A DNA stretch of 64,000 nucleotides from assembly GCA_029959085.1 (NCBI GenBank), contig JARWIR010000011.1:6945840-7009839 (forward strand). The letters run 5' to 3'. Shown here piece by piece: positions 46,321 through 59,776 of the stretch. Under the pieces are notes generated by a model that worked only from the letters and a program-made list of their open reading frames with translations, was not told the DNA's origin and did not search any database. The translations under genes were made by a program, and so were the position numbers. The stretch is from Nemophila menziesii. Its lineage: Eukaryota > Streptophyta > Magnoliopsida > Boraginales > Hydrophyllaceae. Each line of letters begins with the position of its first letter. Position 1 is the first letter of the stretch.

Positions 46321-47150
46321 TGTACCATCTGCAACAGCCACAATCATGTTATTGATCAAACAAGTTAGATGAACTAAACATTGAAATATATATGCTAGAA
46401 AAATCTCTCGCTACTATAGTAGTAATATCAAACAAGTTATCAACAGGATTTTTAAATTTGCAGTTACTTAAGAACACAAAGTAATATATATACAGTTAAA
46501 AATTAATTAAATTTTGTCATAGGATATAATTATGAAAACATCAGCCATAAAATAAAAACAAAATTTTATCCCAGATCTAGATCTCATTATTATTATTGCA
46601 GGCGTGGAATTATGATTACTTCAAGAAAGATCTGCCTTTATCAATTTAATAGCTATAAATCTATATCAATACATATATTGAACCTGAATATAGGCAAAAG
46701 AATATGACGACTAACAAAAATAAACAATCAAACTCCAAACAAAGATATATTGAGAGTACTTATACAGAAAGTCAAGAACACAATAATGTTAAGATAAAAT
46801 TGTTAATTATTGTTACACCATATAATGTTTGTTGATGTGATTGATCCCATCTGACAATTTTTCTCACGAAATTAGAATCCACTGCAATTTTTCAAAGTAA
46901 GGCTTCTTAGAATACAAAAAATTCTCCAACTATTGAATTTATACTAGAAAGAAAAAACCCAATTTTAAGTCATGAAAATTTCAATTACCTACTAAAGTTA
47001 AGACAATCATTAAAATTGAATTTTAAATAAAGCTATTTCATGTTTGAATGTTTGTGTAGATCAAAATTTCAATTATTTGTCTAAAATTGATGATTTGATG
47101 TTCTATATCTTTTTATTCTTGGACAGTAAGGCAAAATTGTATCATACGAA
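46321..47150. other. Damaged copy of the unidentified fragment, then non-coding
   Basis: About 55 bp of the fragment seen at 34,672-34,839 is deleted here (ATGTTATTGATCAAACAAG junction, 46,347); KLDELNIEIYMLEKSLATIV remains. The rest matches 6,862-7,559. Confidence 0.4.
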
Positions 47151-47510
47151 TTAACATTCAATATTGTATGCCCATTCATTAGCAACATACAAATGACTAT
47201 CTACCAAAACCGCTGTAATAAAGGCATTCCATTTCCCACCATCTCTCTCAAGCATTTAGTTAAATAGGTTTGTTATGTCATTTAAGCATCTGTATTATCA
47301 TATGTTTCAATAACTATGTTTAGCAAGAAAACTGGTCGAAAGTGAAATAAGACGAGCTGAGACTTGAGCCTCAACAATGGCTTGGGATTGCGAGCATATT
47401 TGGAAAAGGTGAGCGATCAAAAATAAATCGTGAAGGATAGATATGGCTTTGGAAAGTTCATCCAAATTTATGTGGTTGAGGATTTCGATTTAGAGCTTTA
47501 ACATCTGTGG
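47151..47510 (-). pseudogene. PPR-protein gene fragment, segment III
   Basis: Minus-strand counterpart of 7,560-7,925, ending at the same stop (47,151-47,153). It keeps the upstream part DVKALNRNPQPH, which resembles a PPR N-terminal leader, and the LERDG-x-W-NA-type helix in degraded form. Base changes around 47,330 remove part of the middle. Confidence 0.65.
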
Positions 47511-47639
47511 GTTTGATGGTTTGGACCGGTAGGAGGTGGTGGTTTTGTAGTTGAGATTGATGGCCAAGAGCATCGATTTGAGATTAATTTTTAAGATTTT
47601 AGTAGTATTTGATATGTAATATAGAGGGTAAAGATATAA

Positions 47640-49389
47640 TATTTACCTATCTGATCAATTTATTATTCTTTGGGGCATGTAAAATATTAATTTGATTTTT
47701 TGGGTCATGTACACCTTATAAAAAAACAATTATTTAAAAAAATTGATATTAAAATTTATTATATTATTTTTTAAAAAATTTGTCTTAAAATATAAATGTT
47801 ATTTCTTAATTTTCTTAATTAAACAATAAAATTTTTTGAAAAAATAAACTATGAAATTACATATTTATATACGTAGTTAATGAAAATGAAGGTAACATTT
47901 TTTAAGAGTGTCAAAATTTTTTACCGTTAAATATATAAATTTTATCTTGTTTAAAAAGAGTTTTGACAAAAGACAAAAAAACTAGAAAAATTCTAAATTT
48001 TGTATTGGTGATCATCTAAGCAAATCTATTATCTCTTCCACAAGATCAAAAGAGCAAACTCGTGATGATAACGTGTTGAGAAATATTAATACTGAACTTA
48101 AGAGAAAGATATATGGAGAGAATATTTTTTGTATATCTGAAACTAGTTTAGTATAATATAAAGATTTTAATATATATATAATTTTAAAAAGTAAATAGTA
48201 TAATTGGAGATGTGGGTATAATATATTTATTAAATAAAAATATGCATTGAATATATTTTTATAAAATTAAAATTTTAGTAGTACATAATGTTATAAATAT
48301 AATTTTATTGGTAATAATTTAAAAAAAATCTTTTACTAAAAGGAGAAAAGAGAAAAAAGATATGTGTATTAGTGTTTTATTCGGGGTGAAAGTATTATAT
48401 TAGGTTAAGAGGAATTCTATACAAGACATAAAGTGTGTATTGGTGGATATTACATCAAATAAATAGAGCTCAGGAGACACAAAAGATATAAAGATTGTTG
48501 TGCCTCAAGCAAATCTTATAAGAGTTATAAGAAGGTTGAGCTTACTTGCTATCATTATCATAAGAGTCGTCATCTGTATCCTAAAGTGATTATAAAGATC
48601 ATGTAACCAACTATATTTCTTTCATGGCTACTTAAAAATAAAAAGAAGATGAGGTAAACTCCAACTCTAACTTATGTTTATCTCAAGATCAATTAGATGA
48701 TGGTATTAAATTATCGTATGATTTTTTAAGGTGATTTCAAACACTTTCTTAAATCAAAAAAAAAATCAAATATTTGAAAACATTTTTTATAAATTTATTT
48801 AGGAAACAATGATGAGCTTGAGCATAATAACTCTTTCATTGTCAAATAAAATTCCTCTCTTTTGGAAAATTAAAAGATCTAGAATGAATTGTTTGAAGTT
48901 TACACAAAGAAAAAAATATTATGATTTATCGTTGGGAAGCCAAGTTACTCATCAAGAGAATGGTGGTTTATGTTTTATCCCTTTGTTAATATAAATTCCT
49001 CTAAAATCATTTTTGTGAGAGCGTCAATATATTTTCCTCTTCTAGATTTACTTTTTCCAAATTTGATCTAAACACTTGTACCTATAGTGAACTTGATGAT
49101 CACGATGTGGGTGATTGTAAATAGCATTAACAACTTTAACATGGTCCAATGATTTATCCATATAAAAGGAAAAAATAAAGTGTAAAGAGAAATGACAACA
49201 CTAACCCCCATAAACCTAAAATAAATTGTAAAAGTACTGAGTACGAGTACTATACTCAATGAAAAAGAATCGAGTATGAGACCCATACTCAGTATTTTCA
49301 TCTAGTATATGAATAATACTCAATAAAAATGCCTCACATTTTTTCATTTATTTATAGTAAATAAATAATCTATATAATTTTCTTCGTAT
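47640..49389 (+). pseudogene. Copia relic 6: leader, gag knuckle, linker, palindrome cluster
   Basis: Counterpart of relic 2. Gag at 48,471-48,606: RRHKRYKDCCASSKSYKSYK, then ELTCYHYHKSRHLYPK; the start codon is lost (AGG). The linker is partly open at 48,809-48,994 (SQVTHQENGGLCFIPLLI). GTACTGAG palindromes lie at 49,225-49,330. The relic ends exactly where array 2 starts. Confidence 0.74.
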
Positions 49390-51470
49390 TGTGTATTATT
49401 GTTTTATTCTGGGTGAAATGATTATATTATTTCAAGAGGAATTCTATACAAGACATAAGTGTGTATTGGTGAGTATTACATCAAAATAAAATAGAGCTTA
49501 TGAGTTTTGGTGTCTCAAGAAAACCTTATAAGAGTTATATAAAGGATGAGCTTACTTGCTATCATTATCATAAGAGTGGTCATATTAAACCTAAATTCCA
49601 AAAACTTTTCAAAATAAAGCCAATGAAAACATTAATGCAACATTGGTTGATGATAGCTCAAACCAAAGTGATGACAAAGAGCATGTAGCCAACTATGTTT
49701 CTTTCATGGCTACTTAAAAAGAAGAAGACGAGGTAAAGTTCAAATCTAACTTATGTTTATCTTAAGATCAATTAGACGATGGTATTAAAAATCTTATGAT
49801 TTTTTACGTGATTACAAACACTCTCTTAAATCAAACAAAAAACCAAATATTTGAAAACTTTTTACAAATATTTTAGGAAACAATGTTGAGTTTGATGATA
49901 ATAACTCTATCATTTTTTATAACAATAAGTTTATCCACAATTCGCATAAAAAACTTTAATTTTGACATTTAGGCTTTAATATACTTGAATATTTAGGTTA
50001 CTTTAATAACACATAATTCCTTCTATTTTAAAAAAAATACAATTATTAATTATTCATTAAATCTAATTGATAATTTATCAAACTTTTGTATAAACCTAAT
50101 TGTTAATTACACTACATGTCATTTTAGAATGTACAACCAACAAACAAATATTATATAAAAATCCATGCACGTTGATTTTGATGAAGGAAATTCTTTTAAA
50201 AGAAAGTGAAAAAATATAAAAGTTGAATATACCAAGTTCCATCAACTTGAAGAAGAAGTAAAACCTATTATATCATAACCTTAAATTTATTCTGACATTC
50301 AAACTATTAAAGAGAAGAATGATGAAACTCCCAAAGAACTTCATAGAAGTAGCAACAATGTTAGAGGACTCTTGCTAAAGTTAATACTTGGTGATCCTAG
50401 TAAAGGGCTAAGAACAAACTCAACTCTTAATGATTTGTGTTCTCATTGTACTTTCTTGTCTAAATTCAGACCGAAGAATAACAAATAAGATCTACTTGAT
50501 GATCATTTGGTAAATGCAATGCATGAAGAGTTTATAACGATTTTATAAGGATTTTGATACGAGTATGCATAGTAAATTCCAATTGCACATGATTGGAGAA
50601 TTTAACTTCTTCCTCAGACTAAAAATAAAGAAAATGGAAGATGGGATCTGTCTCAACCAAGCTAAATAAGCCAAAGATCTTATTAAGAAGTTTGAACTTA
50701 CTAATTCCAACTGGGTTGGAATTCCCATAAGGAAACATCCACAACTCTTAATAAACAAGAATAAAAGGTAACGATGTTGATGAGAAGACGTACTTAGCAG
50801 ATTAATTAATTATTCTTTGGGGCAAGTAAAATATTAATTTGATTTTTTGGATCATTGACCCTTAAAAGAATATGTACACCTTATGAATAAAAAATTTATT
50901 TCAAAATTTAATACTAAATTTTATTATATTATTTAAAACAACAAATTGTGTCTTAATATATAAATGTTATTTCTGAAATATCTTAATTAAATAATAACAT
51001 AAAAAACTCAAAATATGAAATTGCATGTTTATATACGTAACTAATGAATGATACATTTTTAAGAGAGTCAAAATTTTGACTGTTAAATATAAATTGGGTG
51101 AATTCCCTAGAGGGTATTGTTGATTATCTTGGAAAATCCTTTCACAAGATCAAAAGAGCAAACTCGTGATGATAATGTGTTGAGAAATATTAGAACTGAA
51201 CTAAAGAAAAAGATATATTGTGAATATATTTTTTGTATATCCAAAACTAGTTTAGTATAATAGAAATATTTTAATATATATATATAAAATTTTAAGAAGT
51301 AAAGAGTAGAATTGGAGACGTGGGTATTATATGTTCATTAAATAAATTTTTTTTATTGAATATATTTTTATAAAATAAAGATTTTAGTAGTACATAATGT
51401 TATAAATATAATTTTATTGTTAATAGTTCAAAAAAAATCTTTAAGTAATAGGAGAAAAGAAAAAAGGATA
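49390..51470 (+). repeat. Array 2, unit 1
   Basis: Gag 49,500-49,688 (SFGVS, CYHYHKSGHIKPKF); RT end 50,553-50,771. It is closest to array 1 in its leader (CATAAGTGTG, CTGGGTGAAATG). Confidence 0.93.
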
Positions 51471-53561
51471 TGTGTATTATTGTTTTATTCTGGGTGAAAT
51501 GATTGTATTAGTTCAAGAGGAATTCTATACAAGACATAAGTGTGTATTGGTGAGTATTACATCAAAATAAAATAGAGCTTATGACTTGTGGTATCTCAAG
51601 AAAACCTTATAAGAGTTATATAAAGGATGAGCTTACTTGCTATCATTATCATAAGAGGGGTCATATCAAACCTAAATTCCAAAAACTTTTCAAAAAAAAA
51701 ACCAATGAAAATATTAATGCAACATTGGTTGATGATAGCTCAAACCAAAGTGATGACAAAGAGCATGTAGCCAACTATGTTTCTTTCATGGCTACTTAAA
51801 AAGAAGAAGACGAGGTAAAGTTCAAATCTAACTTATGTTTATCTTAAGATCAATTAGACGATGGTATTAAAAATCTTATGATTTTTTACGTGATTACAAA
51901 CACTCTCTTAAATCAAACAAAAAACCAAATATTTGAAAACTTTTTACAAATATTTTAGGAAACAATGATGAGTTTAATGATAATAACTCTATCATTTTTT
52001 ATAACAATAAGTTTATCCACAATTCACATAAAAAACTTTAATTATGACATTTAGGCTTTAATAAACTTGAATATTTAGGTTACTTTAATAACACATAATT
52101 CCTTCTATTTTAAAAAAATATACAATTATTAATTATTCATTAGATCTAATTGAGAATTTATCTAACTTTTGTATAAAACTAATTGTTAATTACACTACAT
52201 GTCATTTTAGAATGTACATCCAACAAACAAATATTATATAAAAATCCATGCACGTTGATTTTGATGAAGGAAATTCTTTTAAAAGAAAGTGAAAAAATAT
52301 AAAAGTTGAATATACCAAGTTCCATCAACTTGAAGAAGAAGTAAAACCTATTATATCATAACCTTAAATTTATTCTGACATTCAAACTATTAAAGAGAAG
52401 AATGATGAAACTCCCAAAGAACTTCATAGAAGTAGGAACAATGTTAGAGGACTCTTGCTAAAGTTAATACTTGGTGATCCAAGTAAAGGGCTAAGAACAC
52501 ATTCAACTCTTAATGATTTGTGTTCTCATTGTACTTACTTGTCTAAATTCAGACCGAAGAATAACAAATAAGATCTACTTGATGATCATTTGGTAAATGC
52601 AATGCATGAAGAGTTTATATTGATTTTATAAGGATTTTGATACGAGTATGCATAGTAAATTCTAATTGCACATTATTGGAGAATTTAACTTCTTCCTCAG
52701 ACTAAAAATAAAGAAAATGGAAGATGGGATCTGTCTCAACCAATCTAAATAAGCCAAAGATCTTATTAAGAAGTTTGAACTTACTAATTCCAAGTAGGTT
52801 GGAGTTCCCATAAGGAAACATCCACAACTCTTAATAAACAAGAATAAAAGGTAACGATGTTGATGAGAAGACGTACTTAGCAGATTAATTAATTATTCTT
52901 TGGGGCAAGTAAAATATTAATTTTATTTTTTGGATCATTGACCCTTAAAAAAATATTTACACCTTATAAATAAAAAATTTATTTAAAAATTTAATATTAA
53001 ATTTTATTATATTATTTAAAACAACAAATTGTGTCTTAATATATAAATGTTATTTCTGAAATATCTTAATGAAATAATAACATAAAAAAACTCAAAATAT
53101 GAAATTGCATGTTTATATACGTAGCTAATGAATGATACATTTTTAAAAGAGTCAAAATTTTGACTGTTAAATATTAATTGGGTGAATTCCCTAGAGGGTA
53201 TTGTTGATCATCTTGGAAAATCCTTTCACAAGATCAAAAGAGCAAACTCGTGATGATAATGTGTTGAGAAATATTAGAACTGAACTAAAGAAAAAGATAT
53301 ATTGTGAATATATTTTTTGTATATCCAAAACTAGTTTAGTATAATAGAAATATTTTAATATATATATATATATATATAATTTTAAGAAGTAAAGAGTAGA
53401 ATTGGAGACGTGGGTATTATATGTACATTAAATAAATTTTTTTATTGAATATATTTTTATAAAATAAAGATTTTAGTAGTACATAATGTTATAAATATAA
53501 TTTTATTGTTAATAGTTCCAAAAACAATCTTTAACTAAAAGGAGAAAAGAAAAACGGATAT
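51471..53561 (+). repeat. Array 2, unit 2
   Basis: Gag 51,581-51,799 is longer because one extra A restores the frame into NENINATLVDDSSNQSDDKE, VANYVSFMAT. RT end 52,636-52,854. It has the longest TA run of the array at 53,358-53,378. Confidence 0.93.
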
Positions 53562-55632
53562 GTGTATTATTGTTTTATTCTGGGTGAAATGATTATATTT
53601 GTTCAAGAGGAATTCTATACAAGACATACGTGTGTATTGGTGAGTATTACATCAAAATAAAATAGAGCTTATGAGTTGTGGTGTCTCAAGAAAACCTTAT
53701 AAGAGTTATATAAAGGATGAGCTTACTTGCTATTATTATCATAAGAGTGGTCGTATCAAACCTAAATTCCCAAAACTGTTCAAAAAAAAGCCAATGAAAA
53801 TATTAATGCAACATTGGTTGATGATAGCTCAAACCAAAGTGATGACAAAGAGCATGTAGCCAACTATGTTTCTTTCATGGCTACTTAAAAAGAAGATGAC
53901 GAGGTAAAGTTCAAATCTAACTTATGTTTATCTTAAGATCAATTAGACGATGGTATTAAAAATCTTATGATTTTTTACGTGATTACAAACACTCTCTTAA
54001 ATCAAACAAAAAACCAAATATTTGAAAACTTTTTACAAATATTTTAGGAAACAATGTTGAGTTTGATGATAATAACTCTATCATTTTTTATAACAATAAG
54101 TTTATCCACAATTCGCATAAAAAACTTTAATTATGACATTTAGGCTTTAATATACTATAATATTTAGGTTACTTTAATATCACATAATTCCTTCTATTTT
54201 TAAAAAAAATACAATTATTAATTATTCATTAAATCTAATTGAGAATTTATCAAACTTTTGTATAAACCAAATTGTTAATTACACTACATGTCATTTTAGA
54301 ATGTACAACCAACAAACAAATATTATATAAAAATCCATGCACGTTGATTTTGATGAAGGAAATTCTTTTAAAAGAAAGAGAAAAAATATAAAAGTCGAAT
54401 ATACCAAGTTCCATCAACTTGAAGAAGAAGTAAAACCTAATATATCATAACCTTAAATTTATTCTGACATTCAAACTATTAAAGAGAAGAATGATGAAAC
54501 TCCCAAAGAACTTCATAGAAGTAGGAACAATGTTAGAGGACTCTTGCTAAAGTTAATACTTGGTGATCCATGTAAAGGGCTAAGAACAAACTCAACTCTT
54601 AATGATTTGTGTTCTCATTGTACTTTCTTGTCTAAATTCAGACCGAAGAATAACAAATAAGATCTACTTGATGATCATTTGGTAAATGCAATGCATGAAG
54701 AGTTTATAACGATTTTATAAGGATGTTGATACGAGTATGCATAGTAAATTCCAATTGCACATGATTGGAGAATTTAACTTCTTCCTCAGACTAAAAATAA
54801 AGAAAATGGAAGATCGGATCTGTCTCAACCAAGCTAAATAAGCCAAAGATCTTATTAAAAAGTTTGAACTTACTAATTCCAAGTGGGTTGGAATTCCCAT
54901 AAGGAAACATCCACAACTCTTAATAAACCAGAATAAAAGGTAACGATGTTGATGAGAAGACGTACTTAGCAGATTAATTAATTATTCTTTGGGGCAAGTA
55001 AAATATTAATTTGATTTTTTGGATCATTGACCCTTAAAAAAATATGTACACCTTATAAATAAAAAATTTATTTAAAAATTTAATATTAAATTTTATTATA
55101 TTATTTAAAACAACAAATTGTGTCTTAATATATAAATGTTATTTCTGAAATATCTTAATTAAATAATAACATAAGAAAACTCAAAATATGAAATTGCATG
55201 TTTATATACGTAGCTAATGAATGATACATTTTTAAGAGAGTCAAAATTTTGACTATTAAATATAAATTCCCTAGAGGGTATTGTTGATCATCTTGGCAAA
55301 TCCTTTCACAAGATCAAAAGAGCAAACTCGTGATGATAATGTGTTGAGAAATATTAGAACTGAACTAAAGAAAAAGATATTTGTGAATATATTTTTTGTA
55401 TATCCAAAACTAGTTTAGTATAATAGAAATATTTTTATATATATATATAATTTTAAGAAGTGAAGAGTAGAATTGGAGACGTGGGTATTATATGTACATT
55501 AAATAAATTTTTTTTATTGAATATATTTTTATTAAATAAAGATTTTAGTAGTACATAATGTTATAAATATAATTTTATTGTTAATAGTTCCAAAAAAAAT
55601 CTTTAACTAATAGGAGAAAAGAAAAAAGGATA
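53562..55632 (+). repeat. Array 2, unit 3
   Basis: Gag 53,671-53,859 with knuckle CYYYHKSGRIKPKF (third residue His to Tyr). RT end 54,725-54,943, now starting GATGTTGAT. First unit with the 9-bp AATT deletion (about 55,265). Confidence 0.93.
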
Positions 55633-57704
55633 TGTGTATTATTGTTTTATTCTGGCTGAAATGATTATATTAGTTCAAGAGGAATTCTATACAAGACATA
55701 CGTGTGTATTGGTGAGTATTACATCAAAATAAAATAGAGCTTATGAGTTGTGGTGTCTCAAGAAAACCTTATAAGAGTTATATAAAGGATGAGCTTACTT
55801 TCTATTATTATCATAAGAGTGGTCATATCAAACCTAAATTCCCAAAACTTTTCAAAAAAAAGCCAATGAAAATATTAATGCAACATTGGTTGATGATAGC
55901 TCAAACCAAAGTGATGACAAAGAGCATGTAGCCAACTATGTTTCTTTCATGGCTACTTAAAAAGAAGAAGACGAGGTAAAGTTCAAATCTAACTTATGTT
56001 TATCTTAAGATCAATTAGACGATGGTATTAAAAATCTTATGATTTTTTACGTAATTACAAACACTCTCTTAAATCAAACAAAAAACCAAATATTTGAAAA
56101 CTTTTTACAAATATTTTAGGAAACAATGTTGAGTTTGATGATAATAACTCTATCATTTTTTATAACAATAAGTTTATCCACAATTTGCATAAAAAACTTT
56201 AATTATGACATTTAGGCTTTAATATACTATAATATTTAGGTTACTTTAATATCACATAATTCCTTCTATTTTTAAAAAAAATACAATTATTAATTATTCA
56301 TTAAATCTAATTGAGAATTTATCAAACTTTTGTATAAACCTAATTGTTAATTACACTACATGTCATTTTAGAATGTACAACCAACAAACAAATATTATAT
56401 AAAAATCCATGCACGTTGATTTTGATGAAGGAAATTCTCTTAAAAGAAAGTGAAAAAATATAAAAGTCGAATATACCAAGTTCCATCAACTTGAAGAAGA
56501 AGTAAAACCTAATATATCATAACCTTAAATTTATTCTGACATTCAAACTATTAAAGAGAAGAATGATGAAACTCCCAAAGAACTTCATAGAAGTAGGAAC
56601 AATGTTAGAGGACTCTTGCTAAAGTTAATACTTGGTGATCCATGTAAAGGGCTAAGAACAAACTCAACTCTTAATGATTTGTGTTCTCATTGTACTTTCT
56701 TGTCTAAATTCAGACCGAAGAATAACAAATAAGATCTACTTGATGATCATTTGGTAAATGCAATGCATGAAGAGTTTATAACGATTTTATAAGGATGTTG
56801 ATACGAGTATGCATAGTAAATTCCAATTGCACATGATTGGAGAATTTAACTTCTTCCTCAGACTAAAAATAAAGAAAATGGAAGATCGGATCTGTCTCAA
56901 CCAAGCTAAATAAGCCAAAGATCTTATTAAGAAGTTTGAACTTACTAATTCCAAGTGGGTTGGAATTCCCATAAGGAAACATCCACAACTCTTAATAAAC
57001 AAGAATAAAAGGTAACGATGTTGATGAGAAGACGTACTTAGCAGATTAATTAATTATTCTTTGGGGCAAGTAAAATATTAATTTGATTTTTTGGATCATT
57101 GACCCTTAAAAAAATATGTACACCTTATAAATAAAAAATTTATTTAAAAATTTAATATTAAATTTTATTATATTATTTAAAACAACAAATTGTGTCTTAA
57201 TATATAAATGTTATTTCTAAAATATCTTAATTAAATAATAACATAAGAAAACTCAAAATATGAAATTGCATGTTTATATACGTAGCTAATGAATGATACA
57301 TTTTTAAGAGAGTCAAAATTTTGACTATTAAATATAAATTCCCTAGAGGGTATTGTTGATCATCTTGGCAAATCCTTTCACAAGATCAAAAGAGCAAACT
57401 CGTGATGATAATGTGTTGAGAAATATTAGAACTGAACTAAAGAAAAAGATATTTGTGAATATATTTTTTGTATATCCAAAACTAGTTTAGTATAATAGAA
57501 ATATTTTTATATATATATATAATTTTAAGAAGTGAAGAGTAGAATTGGAGACATGGGTATTATATGTACATTAAATAAATTTTTTTTATTGAATATATTT
57601 TTATTAAATAAAGATTTTAGTAGTACATAATGTTATAAATATAATTTTATTGTTAATAGTTCCAAAAAAAATCTTTAACTAATAGGAGAAAAGAAAAAAG
57701 GATA
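55633..57704 (+). repeat. Array 2, unit 4
   Basis: Gag 55,743-55,931 with knuckle FYYYHKSGHIKPKF: the first Cys is now Phe, so no knuckle cysteine is left. RT end 56,797-57,015. Private changes include ACGTAATTAC (56,050) and GGAGACATGG (57,547). Confidence 0.94.
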
Positions 57705-59776
57705 TGTGTATTATTGTTTTATTCTGGCTGAAATGATTATATTAGTTCAAGAGGAATTCTATACAAGACATACGTGTGTATTGGTGAGTATTACATCAAA
57801 ATAAAATAGAGTTTATGAGTTGTGGTGTCTCAAGAAAACCTTATAAGAGTTATATAAAGGATGAGCTTACTTTCTATTATTATCATAAGAGTGGTCATAT
57901 CAAACCTAAATTCCCAAAACTTTTCAAAAGAAAGCCAATGAAAATATTAATGCAACATTGGTTGATGATAGCTCAAACCAAAGTGATGACAAAGAGCATG
58001 TAGCCAACTATGTTTCTTTCATGGCTACTTAAAAAGAAGAAGACGAGGTAAAGTTCAAATCTAACTTATGTTTATCTTAAGATCAATTAGACGATGGTAT
58101 TAAAAATCTTATGATTTTTTACGTGATTACAAACACTCTCTTAAATCAAACAAAAAACCAAATATTTGAAAACTTTTTACAAATATTTTAGGAAACAATG
58201 TTGAGTTTGATGATAATAACTCTATCATTTTTTATAACAATAAGTTTATCCACAATTCGCATAAAAAACTTTAATTATGACATTTAGGCTTTAATATACT
58301 ATAATATTTAGGTTACTTTAATATCACATAATTCCTTCTATTTTTAAAAAAAATACAATTATTAATTATTCATTAAATCTAATTGAGAATTTATCAAACT
58401 TTTGTATAAACCTAATTGTTAATTACACTACATGTCATTTTAGAATGTACAACCAACAAACAAATATTATATAAAAATCCATGCACGTTGATTTTGATGA
58501 AGGAAATTATTTTAAAAGAAAGTGAAAAAATATAAAAGTCGAATATACCAAGTTCCATCAACTTGAAGAAGAAGTAAAACCTAATATATCATAACCTTAA
58601 ATTTATTCTGACATTCAAACTATTAAAGAGAAGAATGATGAAACTCCCAAAGAACTTCATAGAAGTAGGAACAATGTTAGAGGACTCTTGCTAAAGTTAA
58701 TACTTGGTGATCCATGTAAAGGGCTAAGAACAAACTCAACTCTTAATGATTTGTGTTCTCATTGTACTTTCTTGTCTAAATTCAGACCGAAGAATAACAA
58801 ATAAGATCTACTTGATGATCATTTGGTAAATGCAATGCATGAAGAGTTTATAACGATTTTATAAGGATGTTGATACGAGTATGCATAGTAAATTCCAATT
58901 GCACATGATTGGAGAATTTAACTTCTTCCTCAGACTAAAAATAAAGAAAATGGAAGATCGGATCTGTCTCAACCAAGCTAAATAAGCCAAAGATCTTATT
59001 AAGAAGTTTGAACTTACTAATTCCAAGTGGGTTGGAATTCCCATAAGGAAACATCCACAACTCTTAATAAACAAGAATAAAAGGTAACGATGTTGATGAG
59101 AAGACGTACTTAGCAGATTAATTAATTATTCTTTGGGGCAAGTAAAATATTAATTTGATTTTTTGGATCATTGACCCTTAAAAAAATATGTACACCTTAT
59201 AAATAAAAAATTTATTTAAAAATTTAATATTAAATTTTATTATATTATTTAAAACAACAAATTGTGTCTTAATATATAAATGTTATTTCTGAAATATCTT
59301 AATTAAATAATAACATAAGAAAACTCAAAATATGAAATTGCATGTTTATATACGTAGCTAATGAATGATACATTTTTAAGAGAGTCAAAATTTTGACTAT
59401 TAAATATAAATTCCCTAGAGGGTATTGTTGATCATCTTGGCAAATCCTTTCACAAGATCAAAAGAGCAAACTCGTGATGATAATGTGTTGAGAAATATTA
59501 GAACTGAACTAAAGAAAAAGATATTTGTGAATATATTTTTTGTATATCCAAAACTAGTTTAGTATAATAGAAATATTTTTATATATATATATAATTTTAA
59601 GAAGTGAAGAGTAGAATTGGAGACGTGGGTATTATATGTACATTAAATAAATTTTTTTTATTGAATATATTTTTATTAAATAAAGATTTTAGTAGTACAT
59701 AATGTTATAAATATAATTTTATTGTTAATAGTTCCAAAAAAAATCTTTAACTAATAGGAGAAAAGAAAAAAGGATA
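57705..59776 (+). repeat. Array 2, unit 5
   Basis: Gag 57,815-58,003; RT end 58,869-59,087. Differs from unit 4 at a few bases only (GAGTTTATGAG at 57,810; AAAAGAAAGCC; GGAAATTATTTT). Confidence 0.94.
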
